Part shown: positions 10,657 through 19,776 of the stretch, piece after piece
How the letters are laid out: each line of letters begins with the position of its first letter
Position numbering within the stretch: the first letter of the stretch is position 1
From: Pseudomonas sp. GGS8
GTDB taxonomy: Bacteria > Pseudomonadota > Gammaproteobacteria > Pseudomonadales > Pseudomonadaceae
NCBI RefSeq assembly: GCF_024168645.1
Contig: NZ_JALJWF010000001.1
Coordinates: 2,161,001 to 2,225,000 of the forward strand
Reading direction: 5' to 3'
Length of the DNA stretch: 64,000 bases
Made by a program: the position numbers and the translations under genes
Notes under the pieces: generated by a model
What the model was told of the DNA's origin: nothing
Seen by the model: only the letters and a program-made list of their open reading frames with translations
Database searches by the model: none

Positions 10657-10852
10657 TGTTCAGGCCTTTGAGGCAGTTTGGCTTGCGCTTTTGGGTGGCC
10701 GTTATACGCGACGTAAAGCTGCAACGGCCAGGCGGCAAATCCGAAGGGTTTGTAGGAGTTTTCTCCTAAGTGAGCTTTATCGTAGACGCGCCGAATGCTT
10801 ATGTATATTTCGTTCTGGTATTTAAGAATTCTCTTAAATGATATTAGGGTAT
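10657..10852. other. AT-rich intergenic region with no recognised gene
   Basis: Base composition drops here compared with the flanks, especially from 10795 on (TATTTCGTTCTGGTATTTAAG, then AATTCTCTTAAATGATATT). It holds the promoter side of the minus-strand barrel gene and whatever drives the 34-codon ORF and chaC-like gene to the right. I see no clear terminator or repeat. Confidence 0.4.
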
Positions 10853-10957
10853 ATGGCCAAGCCCTCCAGCTTCAGCATTAGATTTTTTATGAGGTGGCGC
10901 AAGGTCATAGGGCTCTTAGTACTTTTCGTTTTAGTATTACTGCTATATGTTCTATGA
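10853..10957 (+). CDS. Candidate 34-aa single-span membrane protein
   Basis: A very short ORF in an AT-rich intergenic stretch. ATG at 10853, preceded by TTAGGGT as a possible ribosome site about 5 nt upstream. The product begins MAKPSSFSIRFFMRWRKV and continues with an uninterrupted hydrophobic segment (IGLLVLFVLVLLLYVL) to the stop. A basic N-terminus followed by one helix is what a small inner-membrane protein would look like. It ends 52 nt before the chaC-like ORF on the same strand. An A/T-rich stretch can by chance encode Leu/Val/Phe, so this stays tentative. Confidence 0.4.
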   Translation: MAKPSSFSIRFFMRWRKVIGLLVLFVLVLLLYVL

Positions 10958-11009
10958 CATGAAGGCTGCTTATATTTTGTAATAATTGCAGGGCCGAAAT
11001 TCTATTGCC

Positions 11010-11678
11010 ATGAGTGCCATTGAATCTGCTTTTTTGAATCTGGCTTACCCTCCGCGGCTCGATCTGGGGCCGCAGCTTACACACGAACAATTGCTCAGCT
11101 CGATGCAGTCGACCATGGCGCGCCACAAGGGCGGGCCGGTCTGGCTGTTCGCTTATGGTTCGCTGATCTGGCGGCCTGAATGTGCGGCGGTTGAGCGCGT
11201 GCGTGGCCGGGTGCATGGCTACCATCGCGGTTTGTACCTGTGGTCCCACGAGCATCGCGGCACGCCGGAAGTGCCCGGGCTGGTATTTGGCCTGGATCGC
11301 GGTGGTTCATGCAGCGGATTCGCCTATCGCTTGCCCGAAGAGCAACTCGAAGCGTCACTTTATGCACTCTGGCAGCGCGAGATGCCATTTCCGTCCTATC
11401 GCCCACATTGGCTCAACTGCCGTCTTGAAAACGGAAACCAGGTTCAGGCATTGGGATTTGTATTGGAACGGCACCTGCCCAGTTATGCCGGCAACTTGCC
11501 GGATCACGTGCTGAGCCAGGTATTTGAAAATGCTTGCGGGCGTTACGGCACCACTCGCGAGTATGTCGAGCAGACCGCCCGCGCCCTGCGTAGCCACGCC
11601 ATGCCAGACCGGAATCTGGAGGCGCGGCTCAAGCGTTGCAAATCAAAGGCAGATCAGGCGAGCGCTTCGCGGCTTTGA
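11010..11678 (+). CDS. ChaC-like gamma-glutamylcyclotransferase
   Basis: Predicted to cleave gamma-glutamyl peptides, probably glutathione, to 5-oxoproline and Cys-Gly. The 222-aa protein has the family's nucleating motif [11 protein letters not shown] (residues 47-57), the [14 protein letters not shown] strand, and the acidic helix [16 protein letters not shown] that carries the catalytic Glu. The ATG at 11010 is preferred over a TTG at 10986. The last 25 nt overlap the end of glpT, which runs towards it on the other strand, so the two mRNAs have complementary 3' ends. Confidence 0.88.
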   Translation: MSAIESAFLNLAYPPRLDLGPQLTHEQLLSSMQSTMARHKGGPVWLFAYGSLIWRPECAAVERVRGRVHGYHRGLYLWSHEHRGTPEVPGLVFGLDRGGSCSGFAYRLPEEQLEASLYALWQREMPFPSYRPHWLNCRLENGNQVQALGFVLERHLPSYAGNLPDHVLSQVFENACGRYGTTREYVEQTARALRSHAMPDRNLEARLKRCKSKADQASASRL

Positions 11679-13003
11679 CTGGCGACGTTCTTGTGGCCCA
11701 GGGTGGGTGCCAGGAACGCCATCGCCAGCAGGCAAGCAACGACCAACAGAATGAAACCGCCATCCCAGCCGAAGTAGTCCACTGTATAGCCCATCATGGC
11801 ACTGGCCGCGACGGAACCACCCAGATAACCGAACAGGCCGGTAAAGCCTGCGGCCGTACCCGCGGCTTTCTTCGGCACCAGTTCCAGCGCTTGCAGGCCG
11901 ACCAGCATCACCGGGCCGTAGATCAGGAAGCCGATGGCGAACAGCGAGATCATATCGATCATCGGGTTGCCCGGCGGATTCAGCCAATACACGATCGTCG
12001 CAACGGTTACCAACGCCATGAAGACCATGCCGGTCAGGCCACGGTTACCACGGAAGATCTTGTCCGACATCCAGCCGCACAGCAGCGTGCCGGGAATACC
12101 TGCCCACTCGTAGAGGAAGTAAGCCCACGACGTCTTGTCGAAGTCGAAGTGCTTGACCTCTTTGAGGTAGGTCGGCGCCCAGTCCAGAATGCCGTAGCGC
12201 AGCAGGTAGACGAAGACGTTAGCCAGTGCGATGAACCAGAGCATTTTGTTGCGCAGCACGTATTTGACGAAGATGTCCTTGGCGCTGAATTCCTCTTCGT
12301 GACTGGCGTCGTAACCTTCCGGGTAATCGTTCTTGTACTTTTCGATCGGTGGCAGGCCCGTCGATTGCGGTGTATCGCGCATCACAATGAAGGCAAACAC
12401 GGCAACCAACAGCGCCACGGCCGCTGGCACGTAGAACTTGCTGTGCCAGTCGTTGAACCAGCCCATGCCGAGAATCGCCAGCGGGCCGATCAAGCCACCA
12501 CCAACGTTATGCGCGGTGTTCCACACCGAAACCACACTGCCGCGCTCTTTCTGCGACCACCAGTGCACCATGGTTCGCCCGCTCGGCGGCCAACCCATGC
12601 CTTGGGCCCAGCCGTTGATGAACAACAGGATGAACATCATGGTCACGCTGGACGTCGCCCAAGGTGCGAAACCGAAAACGAACATCACCGCGGCGGACAC
12701 CACCAGGCCAAAGGGCAGGAAGTAACGCGGGTTGGAACGGTCGGACACGATGCCCATTAGAAACTTGGACAGGCCGTAGGCGATTGCAATCGCCGACATC
12801 GCCACACCCAGTTGGCCTTTGGTATAGCCTTGGGCGATCAGGTCCGGGAACGCCAGGGTGAAGTTCTTGCGCAGCAGGTAGTAACCCGCATAGCCAATGA
12901 AAATCCCGGCGAATATCTGCCAGCGAAGGCGTCGGTAAGTGCTGTCTATTTTTTCTTCAGGCAATGGAGCCTGATGTGCGGCAGGACGAAAGAAAGCAAA
13001 CAT
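11654..13003 (-). CDS. glpT: Glycerol-3-phosphate:phosphate antiporter
   Basis: MFS inner-membrane antiporter of the organophosphate:Pi family. The 449-aa length and motifs fit Glp[21 protein letters not shown] at the first helix, [12 protein letters not shown], the [21 protein letters not shown] loop and the Arg-containing [15 protein letters not shown] in the second half. Twelve hydrophobic segments are visible. The gene is preceded by two imperfect palindromes that resemble GlpR operators (13049-13068 and 13112-13131), which supports a glycerol-3-phosphate role over hexose phosphate. Its stop lies inside the convergent chaC-like gene. Confidence 0.93.
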   Translation of the reverse strand: MFAFFRPAAHQAPLPEEKIDSTYRRLRWQIFAGIFIGYAGYYLLRKNFTLAFPDLIAQGYTKGQLGVAMSAIAIAYGLSKFLMGIVSDRSNPRYFLPFGLVVSAAVMFVFGFAPWATSSVTMMFILLFINGWAQGMGWPPSGRTMVHWWSQKERGSVVSVWNTAHNVGGGLIGPLAILGMGWFNDWHSKFYVPAAVALLVAVFAFIVMRDTPQSTGLPPIEKYKNDYPEGYDASHEEEFSAKDIFVKYVLRNKMLWFIALANVFVYLLRYGILDWAPTYLKEVKHFDFDKTSWAYFLYEWAGIPGTLLCGWMSDKIFRGNRGLTGMVFMALVTVATIVYWLNPPGNPMIDMISLFAIGFLIYGPVMLVGLQALELVPKKAAGTAAGFTGLFGYLGGSVAASAMMGYTVDYFGWDGGFILLVVACLLAMAFLAPTLGHKNVASQSREALA

Positions 13004-13048
13004 TCAAGAGCTCCAGATTTCTTGTTTTGACTGCGAATGCGAATGCTA

Positions 13049-13068
13049 CAGTTTCGTTACCGAAAATA
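13049..13068. promoter_or_regulatory. Candidate GlpR operator, proximal to glpT
   Basis: TTTCG-TTAC-CGAAA is a perfect 5-bp inverted repeat. Aligned by eye with the E. coli GlpR consensus as I remember it (WATKYTCGWW-WWCGAWMATW), 17 of 20 positions agree. It lies about 46 nt upstream of the glpT start codon. Confidence 0.55.
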
Positions 13069-13111
13069 GCACCGGTTCGCATCGGCAAAACAGCGGAAAT
13101 GTTGGAGATTG

Positions 13112-13131
13112 CATGTTCCTTTATGAACATG
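13112..13131. promoter_or_regulatory. Candidate GlpR operator, distal to glpT
   Basis: ATGTTC-N6-GAACAT is a perfect 6-bp inverted repeat, with 16 of 20 matches to the remembered E. coli GlpR consensus. It lies about 63 nt (six helical turns) from the proximal site, centre to centre, which is suitable for cooperative binding. Confidence 0.5.
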
Positions 13132-13170
13132 TCGCTCAGGTGTACATGAGGGTCGGTCCAGGGATGACGG

Positions 13171-13198
13171 AGCCGGGTTGCCCTGCGGCGACCCGGCT
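13171..13198 (-). terminator. Possible terminator hairpin after the quinone reductase gene
   Basis: AGCCGGGT / ACCCGGCT forms an 8-bp stem ten nt beyond the stop codon of the minus-strand quinone reductase. There is no T run after it in that direction, so it may be a weak or Rho-assisted stop. Confidence 0.35.
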
Positions 13199-13207
13199 AG
13201 AAAATAA

Positions 13208-14185
13208 TCAGCGAACCTGCACAACAATCTTCCCGACCGCCTTGCGCTGGCCAAGATCATTGATCGCCTGCGCCGCGTTGCTCAGCGGATACACCTGCGA
13301 CACCAGCGGTTTCAACTTGCCCTCGGCGAACCAGCCAAACAACTGCTGGAAGTTCGCCGCATTGTCCTGTGGCTGGCGTTGGGCGAAGGAGCCCCAGAAC
13401 ACACCGACCACCGCGGCACCTTTGAGCAGCGCCAGGTTTACTGGCAGCTCGGGGATGCGTCCGCTGGCGAAACCGACCACCAGCAGGCGGCCGTTCCAGG
13501 CAATGGCGCGGATGGCCTGGTCGAACAGGTCGCCGCCCACCGGGTCGTAGATCACGTCGGCGCCTTGGCCGTCGGTCAGGCGTTTGATTTCGTCCTTGAG
13601 ACTGGTTTCGCTGTAGTTGATCAGCTCATCGGCGCCGGCGGCCTTGGCCACCGCGAGTTTTTCCGCGCTGCTGGCGGCGGCGATCACCCGGGCGCCCATG
13701 GCTTTGCCAATTTCCACGGCGGCGAGGCCGACGCCGCCAGACGCGCCGAGCACCAGCAAGGTTTCGCCGGGTTGCAGGTTGCCCCGTTGCTTGAGGGCGT
13801 GCATCGACGTGCCGTAGGTCATGCTGAAAGCGGCAGCGGTGTTGAAGTCCATCGATGGCGGAATCGGCAGCACGTTATAGCCCGGCACCGCGACCTGCTC
13901 GGTGAAACTGCCCCAGCCAGTCAGGGCCATGACCCGGTCACCGACCTTGAGGTGACTGACCTTTTCGCCCACCGCGCTGACCACGCCGGCCGCTTCGCCA
14001 CCCGGTGAAAACGGGAAGGGCGGTTTGAACTGGTATTTGCCCTCGATGATCAGCGTGTCCGGGAAATTCACCCCGGCGGCGTGCACCTCCAGCAGGATTT
14101 CGTTCTTCTTCGCAACAGGACTGGCGACGTCTTCCAGCACCAGCGATTCGGCAGGGCCGAAGGCTTTGCACAGCACGGCTTTCAT
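13208..14185 (-). CDS. Zinc-independent NADPH:quinone oxidoreductase (MDR family)
   Basis: A 325-aa medium-chain reductase that transfers electrons from NADPH to quinones or activated alkenes. It has the GroES-like N-domain (VHAAGVNFPDTLIIEGKYQF and PGGEAAGVV) and a Rossmann domain with GASGGVGLAAVEIGKAMGAR near residues 143-162. No catalytic zinc cysteines are present, so it belongs with quinone oxidoreductases, not alcohol dehydrogenases. The ATG at 14185 follows AAAGGA at a good distance, and the conserved start MKAVLCKAFG rules out the longer 5' extension. Confidence 0.88.
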   Translation of the reverse strand: MKAVLCKAFGPAESLVLEDVASPVAKKNEILLEVHAAGVNFPDTLIIEGKYQFKPPFPFSPGGEAAGVVSAVGEKVSHLKVGDRVMALTGWGSFTEQVAVPGYNVLPIPPSMDFNTAAAFSMTYGTSMHALKQRGNLQPGETLLVLGASGGVGLAAVEIGKAMGARVIAAASSAEKLAVAKAAGADELINYSETSLKDEIKRLTDGQGADVIYDPVGGDLFDQAIRAIAWNGRLLVVGFASGRIPELPVNLALLKGAAVVGVFWGSFAQRQPQDNAANFQQLFGWFAEGKLKPLVSQVYPLSNAAQAINDLGQRKAVGKIVVQVR

Positions 14186-14335
14186 CAGGGCTATTCCTTT
14201 GGGAGTGATGGCCGATAAGTGTAGGTGTGTGAGTCGACGGGTCAACGAGCATGCCCGGCCCTGATAGTCAGCCATAAGCTTGTGCTTGAGCGGCGGGTCG
14301 TTATGCTAGGCCGCAAACCGGATAAGGAGCGAATT

Positions 14336-14743
14336 GTGAAAGCGTGGATCATGTTGATGCTGGCCCTGTCTCTGCCTGTGGCAGCGATGGCCGAAGAAGC
14401 CAAAGAAGGTGAAGCCCCGAAGGTCAACTACATCACCCTGAGCCCGCCGTTCGTGGGCAACTATGGGTTGGACGGTACGCCGAAGCTCAAGGTCTACAAG
14501 GCCGATGTGGCGCTACGGGTGACCGGTGAGGAGGCGACCAAGGCGGTGAAGGCCAATGAGCCGTTGATCCGCAATCAGTTGGTGGCACTGTTTGCGCAGC
14601 AGACCACCGAAACCATGAATAACGTCGAAGCCAAGGAAAAGCTGCGTCAGGAAGCCTTGAAGCAGACCCAGCAAGTGATGAACGACGAGACTGGCAAACC
14701 GGTGGTTGAGGATCTGTTGTTCAACAACCTCATTATCCAGTAA
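14336..14743 (+). CDS. FliL-domain exported protein
   Basis: A 135-aa protein with a GTG start after AAGGAGC. It has a hydrophobic leader (VKAWIMLMLALSLPVAAMA) that may be cleaved or act as an anchor. The rest resembles the periplasmic domain of FliL: YITLSPPFVGNYG, then LKVYKADVALRVTGEE, a helix-rich centre, and VEDLLFNNLIIQ at the end, as in the beta strand closing FliL domains. There are no flagellar genes nearby, so a stator role cannot be assumed; this is an isolated stomatin-like/FliL domain protein. GTG is the only start giving a clean leader. Confidence 0.75.
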   Translation: MKAWIMLMLALSLPVAAMAEEAKEGEAPKVNYITLSPPFVGNYGLDGTPKLKVYKADVALRVTGEEATKAVKANEPLIRNQLVALFAQQTTETMNNVEAKEKLRQEALKQTQQVMNDETGKPVVEDLLFNNLIIQ

Positions 14744-14767
14744 GCCTTTTGTTGTCTGGGCTGGCCT

Positions 14768-14809
14768 CATCGCGGGCAAGTCGGATCGCCGCACCGCCGC
14801 TCCCACAGG
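14768..14809. repeat. Variant single REP element
   Basis: Begins with the common CATCGCGGGCAAG arm but continues TCGGATCGCCGCACCGCCGC before CTCCCACAGG. The same asymmetric form appears in the other orientation at about 54537-54576. It lies between the convergent FliL-domain gene and the exporter operon. Confidence 0.75.
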
Positions 14810-14843
14810 AACTGCGCAGAACCCGTGGGGGCGACTCAGTCCG

Positions 14844-15962
14844 TCAGGACGCCAGGCTCTTGCGAAACCGCAGCAGCGCAATGGTAAAGAACAGCAGGCC
14901 GATGGCGCTTAATGCCAGCAAGTCCGGCCAGACCACACCGATGCCGGCGTCGCGAAACAGTATCGCGGCGCTGAGGCTGACGAAGTGCGTCGATGGCGAA
15001 CCCTGCATCACCCATTGCAGCCATTGCGGCATGCTGTCGAGGGGTGTACTGCCCCCGGAAAGCAGCAACATCGGGATAATCACCGGAATCGCCAGCAAGC
15101 CGAACTGCGGTGTCGAGCGGGCGAGGGTCGCGAGGAAGATTCCCAGCGCCGTGCTGGCGAACAGATAAACCGCGGTTACCAGCAAGAAAAAGCTCAGGGA
15201 ACCGGCCAGCGGCACGCCAAGGGCGCCTTTGACAATGACTTCCAGTGACACCCAGGTGCACAGCACCACCACCAGCATGTTGCTCCAGATTTTCGCCAGC
15301 ATGATTTCCAGCGCCGTCAGTGGCAGCACCAGCAAATGGTCGAGGGTGCCGTGTTCGCGTTCACGCAGCAGCGCTGTACCCGTCAGGATGATGGCGAGGA
15401 TGGTGATGTTGTTGACGATCTGAATCACCGCCAGGAACCAGCCACCCTCCAGATTGGTATTGAACAGCGCTCGTGTTGTCAGCAGCACGGGTGTCTGGCT
15501 CGCCGCATCGCCCTGGCCGCTGTAAGTCAGCAGTTCGCGCTGGAAAATCCGCCCGATATAGCCTGCGCCCATGAACGCCTGGCTCATGGCCGTGGCGTCG
15601 ACGTTGACCTGCACTGCCGGCTGGCGGCCGGCCAATAGATCGGCCTGAAAATTGGCTGGAACATTGATCACGAAGGTGTAGCGCCCGCTGTCCAGCACCT
15701 CGTCCAGTTGACCATAAGGCAGCGGCACCGGCGGCTGGAATTCCGGTGGCCGCAGGACCTGGGCCAGTTGGCGTGACATGGGGCTGTGATCTTCATCGAC
15801 CATGGCCACACTGGCGTTGTGCACACCGATCACTGAGCCCGCGGCCGGCATGTAGATCGCCACTGTAAAGGCGTAGAACAGGAACAGCAGCAACACACTG
15901 TCGTGTCGCAGGCTCGTGAGTTCCTTGAGGCCAAGACGCAGGATGTGCGCAAGCTTATGCAT
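14844..15962 (-). CDS. ABC-2 type exporter permease (YhhJ-like)
   Basis: Membrane subunit of a multidrug-type ABC exporter. The 372-aa protein begins MHKLAHILRLGLKELTSLRH, has one N-terminal helix, a large periplasmic loop (about residues 45-170) and five helices in the C-terminal half. The ABC2_membrane signature LREREHGTLDHLLVLPLTALEIMLAK is near 220-245. The ATG at 15962 shares its first base with the stop codon of the upstream ATPase gene (TGATG). Likely dimerises with the membrane part of that protein, forming a YhiI-RbbA-YhhJ-like tripartite pump. Substrate unknown. Confidence 0.88.
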   Translation of the reverse strand: MHKLAHILRLGLKELTSLRHDSVLLLFLFYAFTVAIYMPAAGSVIGVHNASVAMVDEDHSPMSRQLAQVLRPPEFQPPVPLPYGQLDEVLDSGRYTFVINVPANFQADLLAGRQPAVQVNVDATAMSQAFMGAGYIGRIFQRELLTYSGQGDAASQTPVLLTTRALFNTNLEGGWFLAVIQIVNNITILAIILTGTALLREREHGTLDHLLVLPLTALEIMLAKIWSNMLVVVLCTWVSLEVIVKGALGVPLAGSLSFFLLVTAVYLFASTALGIFLATLARSTPQFGLLAIPVIIPMLLLSGGSTPLDSMPQWLQWVMQGSPSTHFVSLSAAILFRDAGIGVVWPDLLALSAIGLLFFTIALLRFRKSLAS

Positions 15963-18685
15963 CAGACCTCCTGCTTTTTCAGCATGGCCAGGCTGAGCCC
16001 GGTGAACCCGAGAAAGAACCCGAACAGCGCCAGGCATTGCGGCCACAACTGCCGGATATCCAGGGCCTTGGTAAAGGTGCCGACAGCGATATCGAGAAAG
16101 TAGCCCGCCGGAAACAGCATCCCCATGACCGCGGCCGCACCATCTAAGGACGAGCGTGGCACGATCAAACCGGAAAACTGGATGGTCGGCAGACTGGTGA
16201 TGATCATGGTGCCGAGAATGGCGGCGATCTGGGTTCGGGTGAACGCCGAAATCAACAGGCCCATGCTGGTAGTCGCCAGCACGTAGAGCAGTCCGCCGAA
16301 GGCCAGGGTCAGTGCGCTGCCCTTGAAAGGCACGCCGAACAGCCAGCGGTTCATGGCTGTCAGGACGGCAAGATTGATCAGGCTGACGGCCAGATACGGT
16401 GCCTGTTTACCCAGCAGGAACTCCAGGCGGGTCAGCGGTGTGGCGTAGAAGTTGGTGATTGAGCCCAGTTCTTTCTCCCGCACGATGCCCAGCGCAGTCA
16501 GCATGGCCGGGATGAACGCCAGAATCAGCGCCATCACCCCAGGGCCGATGGCATTGACGCTGACGACATCCTGGTTGTAGCGGAAACGGGTTTCCAGTTT
16601 GGCTGGCGCTTGCCGGGTCGGTGCTGGACTGGACTGATCCGCCAATTGCTCCAGGTTGGCCTGGTGTACCGCTTCCACATAGTTGCGGCTGGTTTCAGCG
16701 CGAAACGGCATACCGCCGTCGAGCCAGGCCGCCACTGTGGGTTGGCGACCGGCGAACAGATCTCGGCCGAATCCCGGGGGGATCTCCAACGCCAATTTGA
16801 TTTCCGAGCGTTGCAATCGTCGATGCAACTGCGCCGGATCGTCTATGGGGGGCTGCTCATCGAAGTAACGGGAGCCGCGGAAGGCCTCCAGATAAGCCCG
16901 GCTTTGTGGGGTCTGGTCCTGGTCGTAGACCGCGAAGGCGAGTTTCTCCGCGTCCAGGGAAATGCCGTAGCCGAAAATCACCATCATGAGCATCGCCCCG
17001 AGCAGAGCGAAGGCCAAACGTACTTTATCGCGCAGCAGTTCCTTGCCTTCACGACTCGCCAGTGCCCGCAGCCGTCCAAAGCTGAAGCGGCGGTTTTTCA
17101 TCGAGATGGTGGGGGCGAGCGTTGTGTCGCCGGGCACTGGTGTCGCCGCTGTTGCGACCGAGCCCTGAGCCTGTTCCAGGCAGGTGACGAATGCAGCCTC
17201 AAGTGTCGGGCCGTTGAACTGCTGTTGCAGTGCTGTCGGGGTGTCACAAGCCAGTACCTTGCCTGCGTGCATCAATGAGATGCGGTCGCAGCGCTGGGCT
17301 TCGTTCATGAAATGGGTGGACAGGAAAATCGTCACGCCCTGTTCGCGGGACAGTTCGATCAGCAGTCGCCAGAAGTCGTCCCGCGCCGCCGGGTCGACGC
17401 CGGAGGTGGGTTCGTCGAGGATCAGCACTTCCGGGCGGTGCAGCACCGCGACCGCCAGGGATAACCGTTGACGCAGACCCAGCGGCAATGCACCGGACGG
17501 CTGATGGGCGACACTGGCCAGGCTGAAGCGCTGGATCAACTCGTCAATGCGCTGAGCGCTGTTGGCCTTGGGCAGATCGAACAGTCGTGCATGCAGGTCC
17601 AGGTTCTGCCGCACGCTGAGCTCGCCATAGAGCGAGAAGCTCTGAGACATGAAGCCGACGCGCTTGCGGGTAGCCAGATCCTTGGCGTTCACCGGATTGC
17701 CCAGCAGCGTGGCACTGCCTTCGCTGGCCGGGATCAGTCCGGTGAGCACTTTCATGGTGGTGGTTTTGCCGCAACCGTTGGAGCCCAGAAACCCGAAAAT
17801 TTCGCCGCGGCCGATGGCGAAGCTGACCTTGTCCACCGCCGTGAAATCGCCGAAGCGCAGGGTCAGGTCATGGGCCTGAATAGCAATGTCGGTCGTAGCG
17901 TTGGTTCGGGGAGGGATCACTAGCGGTGGGTTGTCGTGGCCGGTTTCACCCTGAAAGTGGGTGAAGGCTTCATCGAGCTTGCCGCTGGGGGTTACCGCCC
18001 CCAGGGCGCGGCTCAAACCGGCGGCGATCAGCTTGCCGCCATCGAGCATCAGGCAGTGTTCGAACTGCTCGGCCTCTTCCATGTACGCGGTGGCGACCAA
18101 TAGCGTCAGTTGCGGGCGTTGACGCCGAACGTCATCAATCAACTCCCAGAAATGCCGTCGGGACAAGGGATCGACGCCAGTAGTCGGCTCATCGAGGATC
18201 AACAAGTCCGGCTCATGGATCAGTGCGCAACAGAGTCCGAGCTTCTGTTTCATTCCGCCCGACAGCTTGCCGGCCGGGCGCTCGGCAAATCGCAGTAGAT
18301 CGGTGGCCAGCAGCAGGCTGTGCATGCGCTGATCGCTTTCGGCCTTGGACAGCCCGAACAGTGTGGCGAAGAAGTGAATGTTCTCGCGGATCGACAGATC
18401 AGGGTACAGGTTGCCACCCAGACCTTGAGGCATGAACGCGATGCGCGAGTAGAGGCTGTTGCGGTGGCGCCGGTCCTGGATCGAGCCACCGAGCACTTCC
18501 AGTTGGCCCTCCTGTAGCGTCTTCACGCCGGCGATCAATCCCAGCAGGCTGGATTTACCGGCGCCATCCGGGCCAATCAATCCGCACCGAGTGCCGGTGG
18601 GCAGACTGAGCGTGATGTCGGCCAGCGCATGCTGTTCGCCATAGCGGTGCTGAAGGCGGGTGGCATGCAGTGCCAGGCCGGTCAT
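15962..18685 (-). CDS. Fused double-ATPase / ABC-2 permease (RbbA/YhiH-like)
   Basis: A 907-aa fusion: ABC domain 1 (Walker A GPDGAGKSS at 38-46, signature LSGGMKQKLG, Walker B LLILDEPTTGVD), ABC domain 2 (Walker A GSNGCGKTT near 300, Walker B VLILDEPTSGVD), then a C-terminal ABC-2 membrane domain of about 370 residues. The second signature motif is altered (PLGLRQRL in place of LSGGQ), so the two sites may not be equivalent. The gene overlaps the upstream HlyD gene by 4 nt and the downstream permease by 1 nt. The family has been called ribosome-associated ATPase; the operon context here argues for export. Confidence 0.9.
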   Translation of the reverse strand: MTGLALHATRLQHRYGEQHALADITLSLPTGTRCGLIGPDGAGKSSLLGLIAGVKTLQEGQLEVLGGSIQDRRHRNSLYSRIAFMPQGLGGNLYPDLSIRENIHFFATLFGLSKAESDQRMHSLLLATDLLRFAERPAGKLSGGMKQKLGLCCALIHEPDLLILDEPTTGVDPLSRRHFWELIDDVRRQRPQLTLLVATAYMEEAEQFEHCLMLDGGKLIAAGLSRALGAVTPSGKLDEAFTHFQGETGHDNPPLVIPPRTNATTDIAIQAHDLTLRFGDFTAVDKVSFAIGRGEIFGFLGSNGCGKTTTMKVLTGLIPASEGSATLLGNPVNAKDLATRKRVGFMSQSFSLYGELSVRQNLDLHARLFDLPKANSAQRIDELIQRFSLASVAHQPSGALPLGLRQRLSLAVAVLHRPEVLILDEPTSGVDPAARDDFWRLLIELSREQGVTIFLSTHFMNEAQRCDRISLMHAGKVLACDTPTALQQQFNGPTLEAAFVTCLEQAQGSVATAATPVPGDTTLAPTISMKNRRFSFGRLRALASREGKELLRDKVRLAFALLGAMLMMVIFGYGISLDAEKLAFAVYDQDQTPQSRAYLEAFRGSRYFDEQPPIDDPAQLHRRLQRSEIKLALEIPPGFGRDLFAGRQPTVAAWLDGGMPFRAETSRNYVEAVHQANLEQLADQSSPAPTRQAPAKLETRFRYNQDVVSVNAIGPGVMALILAFIPAMLTALGIVREKELGSITNFYATPLTRLEFLLGKQAPYLAVSLINLAVLTAMNRWLFGVPFKGSALTLAFGGLLYVLATTSMGLLISAFTRTQIAAILGTMIITSLPTIQFSGLIVPRSSLDGAAAVMGMLFPAGYFLDIAVGTFTKALDIRQLWPQCLALFGFFLGFTGLSLAMLKKQEV

Positions 18686-19647
18686 TGAAGATTGGCCGGC
18701 CAGCCAATGGGAGCGGTGCGCACGTAGCCGTTGCCGGGCATCCCCGGTTTGGCCTGGGGCACGGCGCTGGGGCGGGTCAGGCGTAGCTTGACCCGAAACA
18801 CCAGTTTCTGACGTTCGTCGCGGGTCTCGACTTCTTTGGGGGTGAACTGCGATTTGGCCGCCACGAAGCTGATTTTTGCCGGCAATGGCTGGTCGGGCAG
18901 GGCGTCCAGCAGGATCCGTGCTTCATCGCCGACCACCAGGCGTCCGGCGACGGACGCTGCAAGATAGAGGTTCATGTATTGATCGTTCGGGTCAATCAGC
19001 AGCAACACTCGCCCACCGGCGCCGAGCACTTCTCCGGGTTCGGCCATGCGAAGCTGAATTATCCCGTCGATAGGGGCCCGCAAGCTGCTGTCGTCGATCT
19101 CGCTGGTTAACTGAGCCACTTGTGCCTGCGCCGCGCCAATGGCTGCGCCGACGGCGGACACCTGGGCGCGGGCCGCAGTAACGGCGGCGTTGGCGGTGTC
19201 GAAGCGTGACTGCTGTTGGTCGATGATCTGGCCACTGGCGAAACCGCGATTGAACAACGCCTGGGAGCGCTTGAGCTCTTGCTGGGCAAGCAATTGTTCG
19301 CTCTGGCGCAGTTGCACATTGGCCTGTGCCGCGGAAAGATTTTCCCGGGCACGTATCACTTCAGCTTCAGCCTGGTTGCGCTGGGCTTCGAGGGTTCGGG
19401 TGTCCATGCGGGCCAACAGTTGACCCTGAGTTACCTTGTCGCCTTCGTCCACCAGCACTTCAGCCAATCGACCGGGTGTTTTGCTGGCGATCTGCACTTC
19501 TGTGGCTTCAAGTCGACCATTGCCCACGTACAACCCTTCGGGCAGTCGGTTAACGGTCGACCGCCAATAACCAACCCCCCCGGCGGCCAGTAGCAAAGCC
19601 CCCAGTAAAAAAACGAAGAAAAGCGAAGAGCGGCTGTGCGTCGACAT
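18682..19647 (-). CDS. HlyD-family periplasmic adaptor (YhiI-like)
   Basis: Membrane fusion protein that links the inner-membrane pump to an outer-membrane channel. The 321-aa protein has an N-terminal anchor (SSLFFVFLLGALLLAAGGVG) and a lipoyl half-motif (EVQIASKTPGRLAEVLVDEG). A long coiled-coil arm follows (about residues 80-175, rich in Gln/Glu/Ala), then the second lipoyl half (DDSSLRAPIDGIIQLRMAEPG) and a beta-barrel. First gene of the minus-strand exporter operon, overlapping the ATPase by 4 nt. No outer-membrane factor is encoded nearby, so a TolC-like protein must come from elsewhere. Confidence 0.9.
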   Translation of the reverse strand: MSTHSRSSLFFVFLLGALLLAAGGVGYWRSTVNRLPEGLYVGNGRLEATEVQIASKTPGRLAEVLVDEGDKVTQGQLLARMDTRTLEAQRNQAEAEVIRARENLSAAQANVQLRQSEQLLAQQELKRSQALFNRGFASGQIIDQQQSRFDTANAAVTAARAQVSAVGAAIGAAQAQVAQLTSEIDDSSLRAPIDGIIQLRMAEPGEVLGAGGRVLLLIDPNDQYMNLYLAASVAGRLVVGDEARILLDALPDQPLPAKISFVAAKSQFTPKEVETRDERQKLVFRVKLRLTRPSAVPQAKPGMPGNGYVRTAPIGWPANLQ

Positions 19648-19776
19648 GTCGGCATCCTGCGTCTATTGCGTCCCAGTCTGACAGGAAAGCGCTTGAGCAC
19701 TTTGATGTCAGTCAACTGAGTGGCAAGCCTGACCGGTTGGCAAGGTCGGCTTGAGTGACCGGCGGTTGTGCATTAT

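Noticed and set aside
11654..13003. Hexose-phosphate transporter (UhpT) instead of GlpT
   Set aside because: GlpR-like operators lie upstream and the sequence looks closer to GlpT; no uhp regulators are near.
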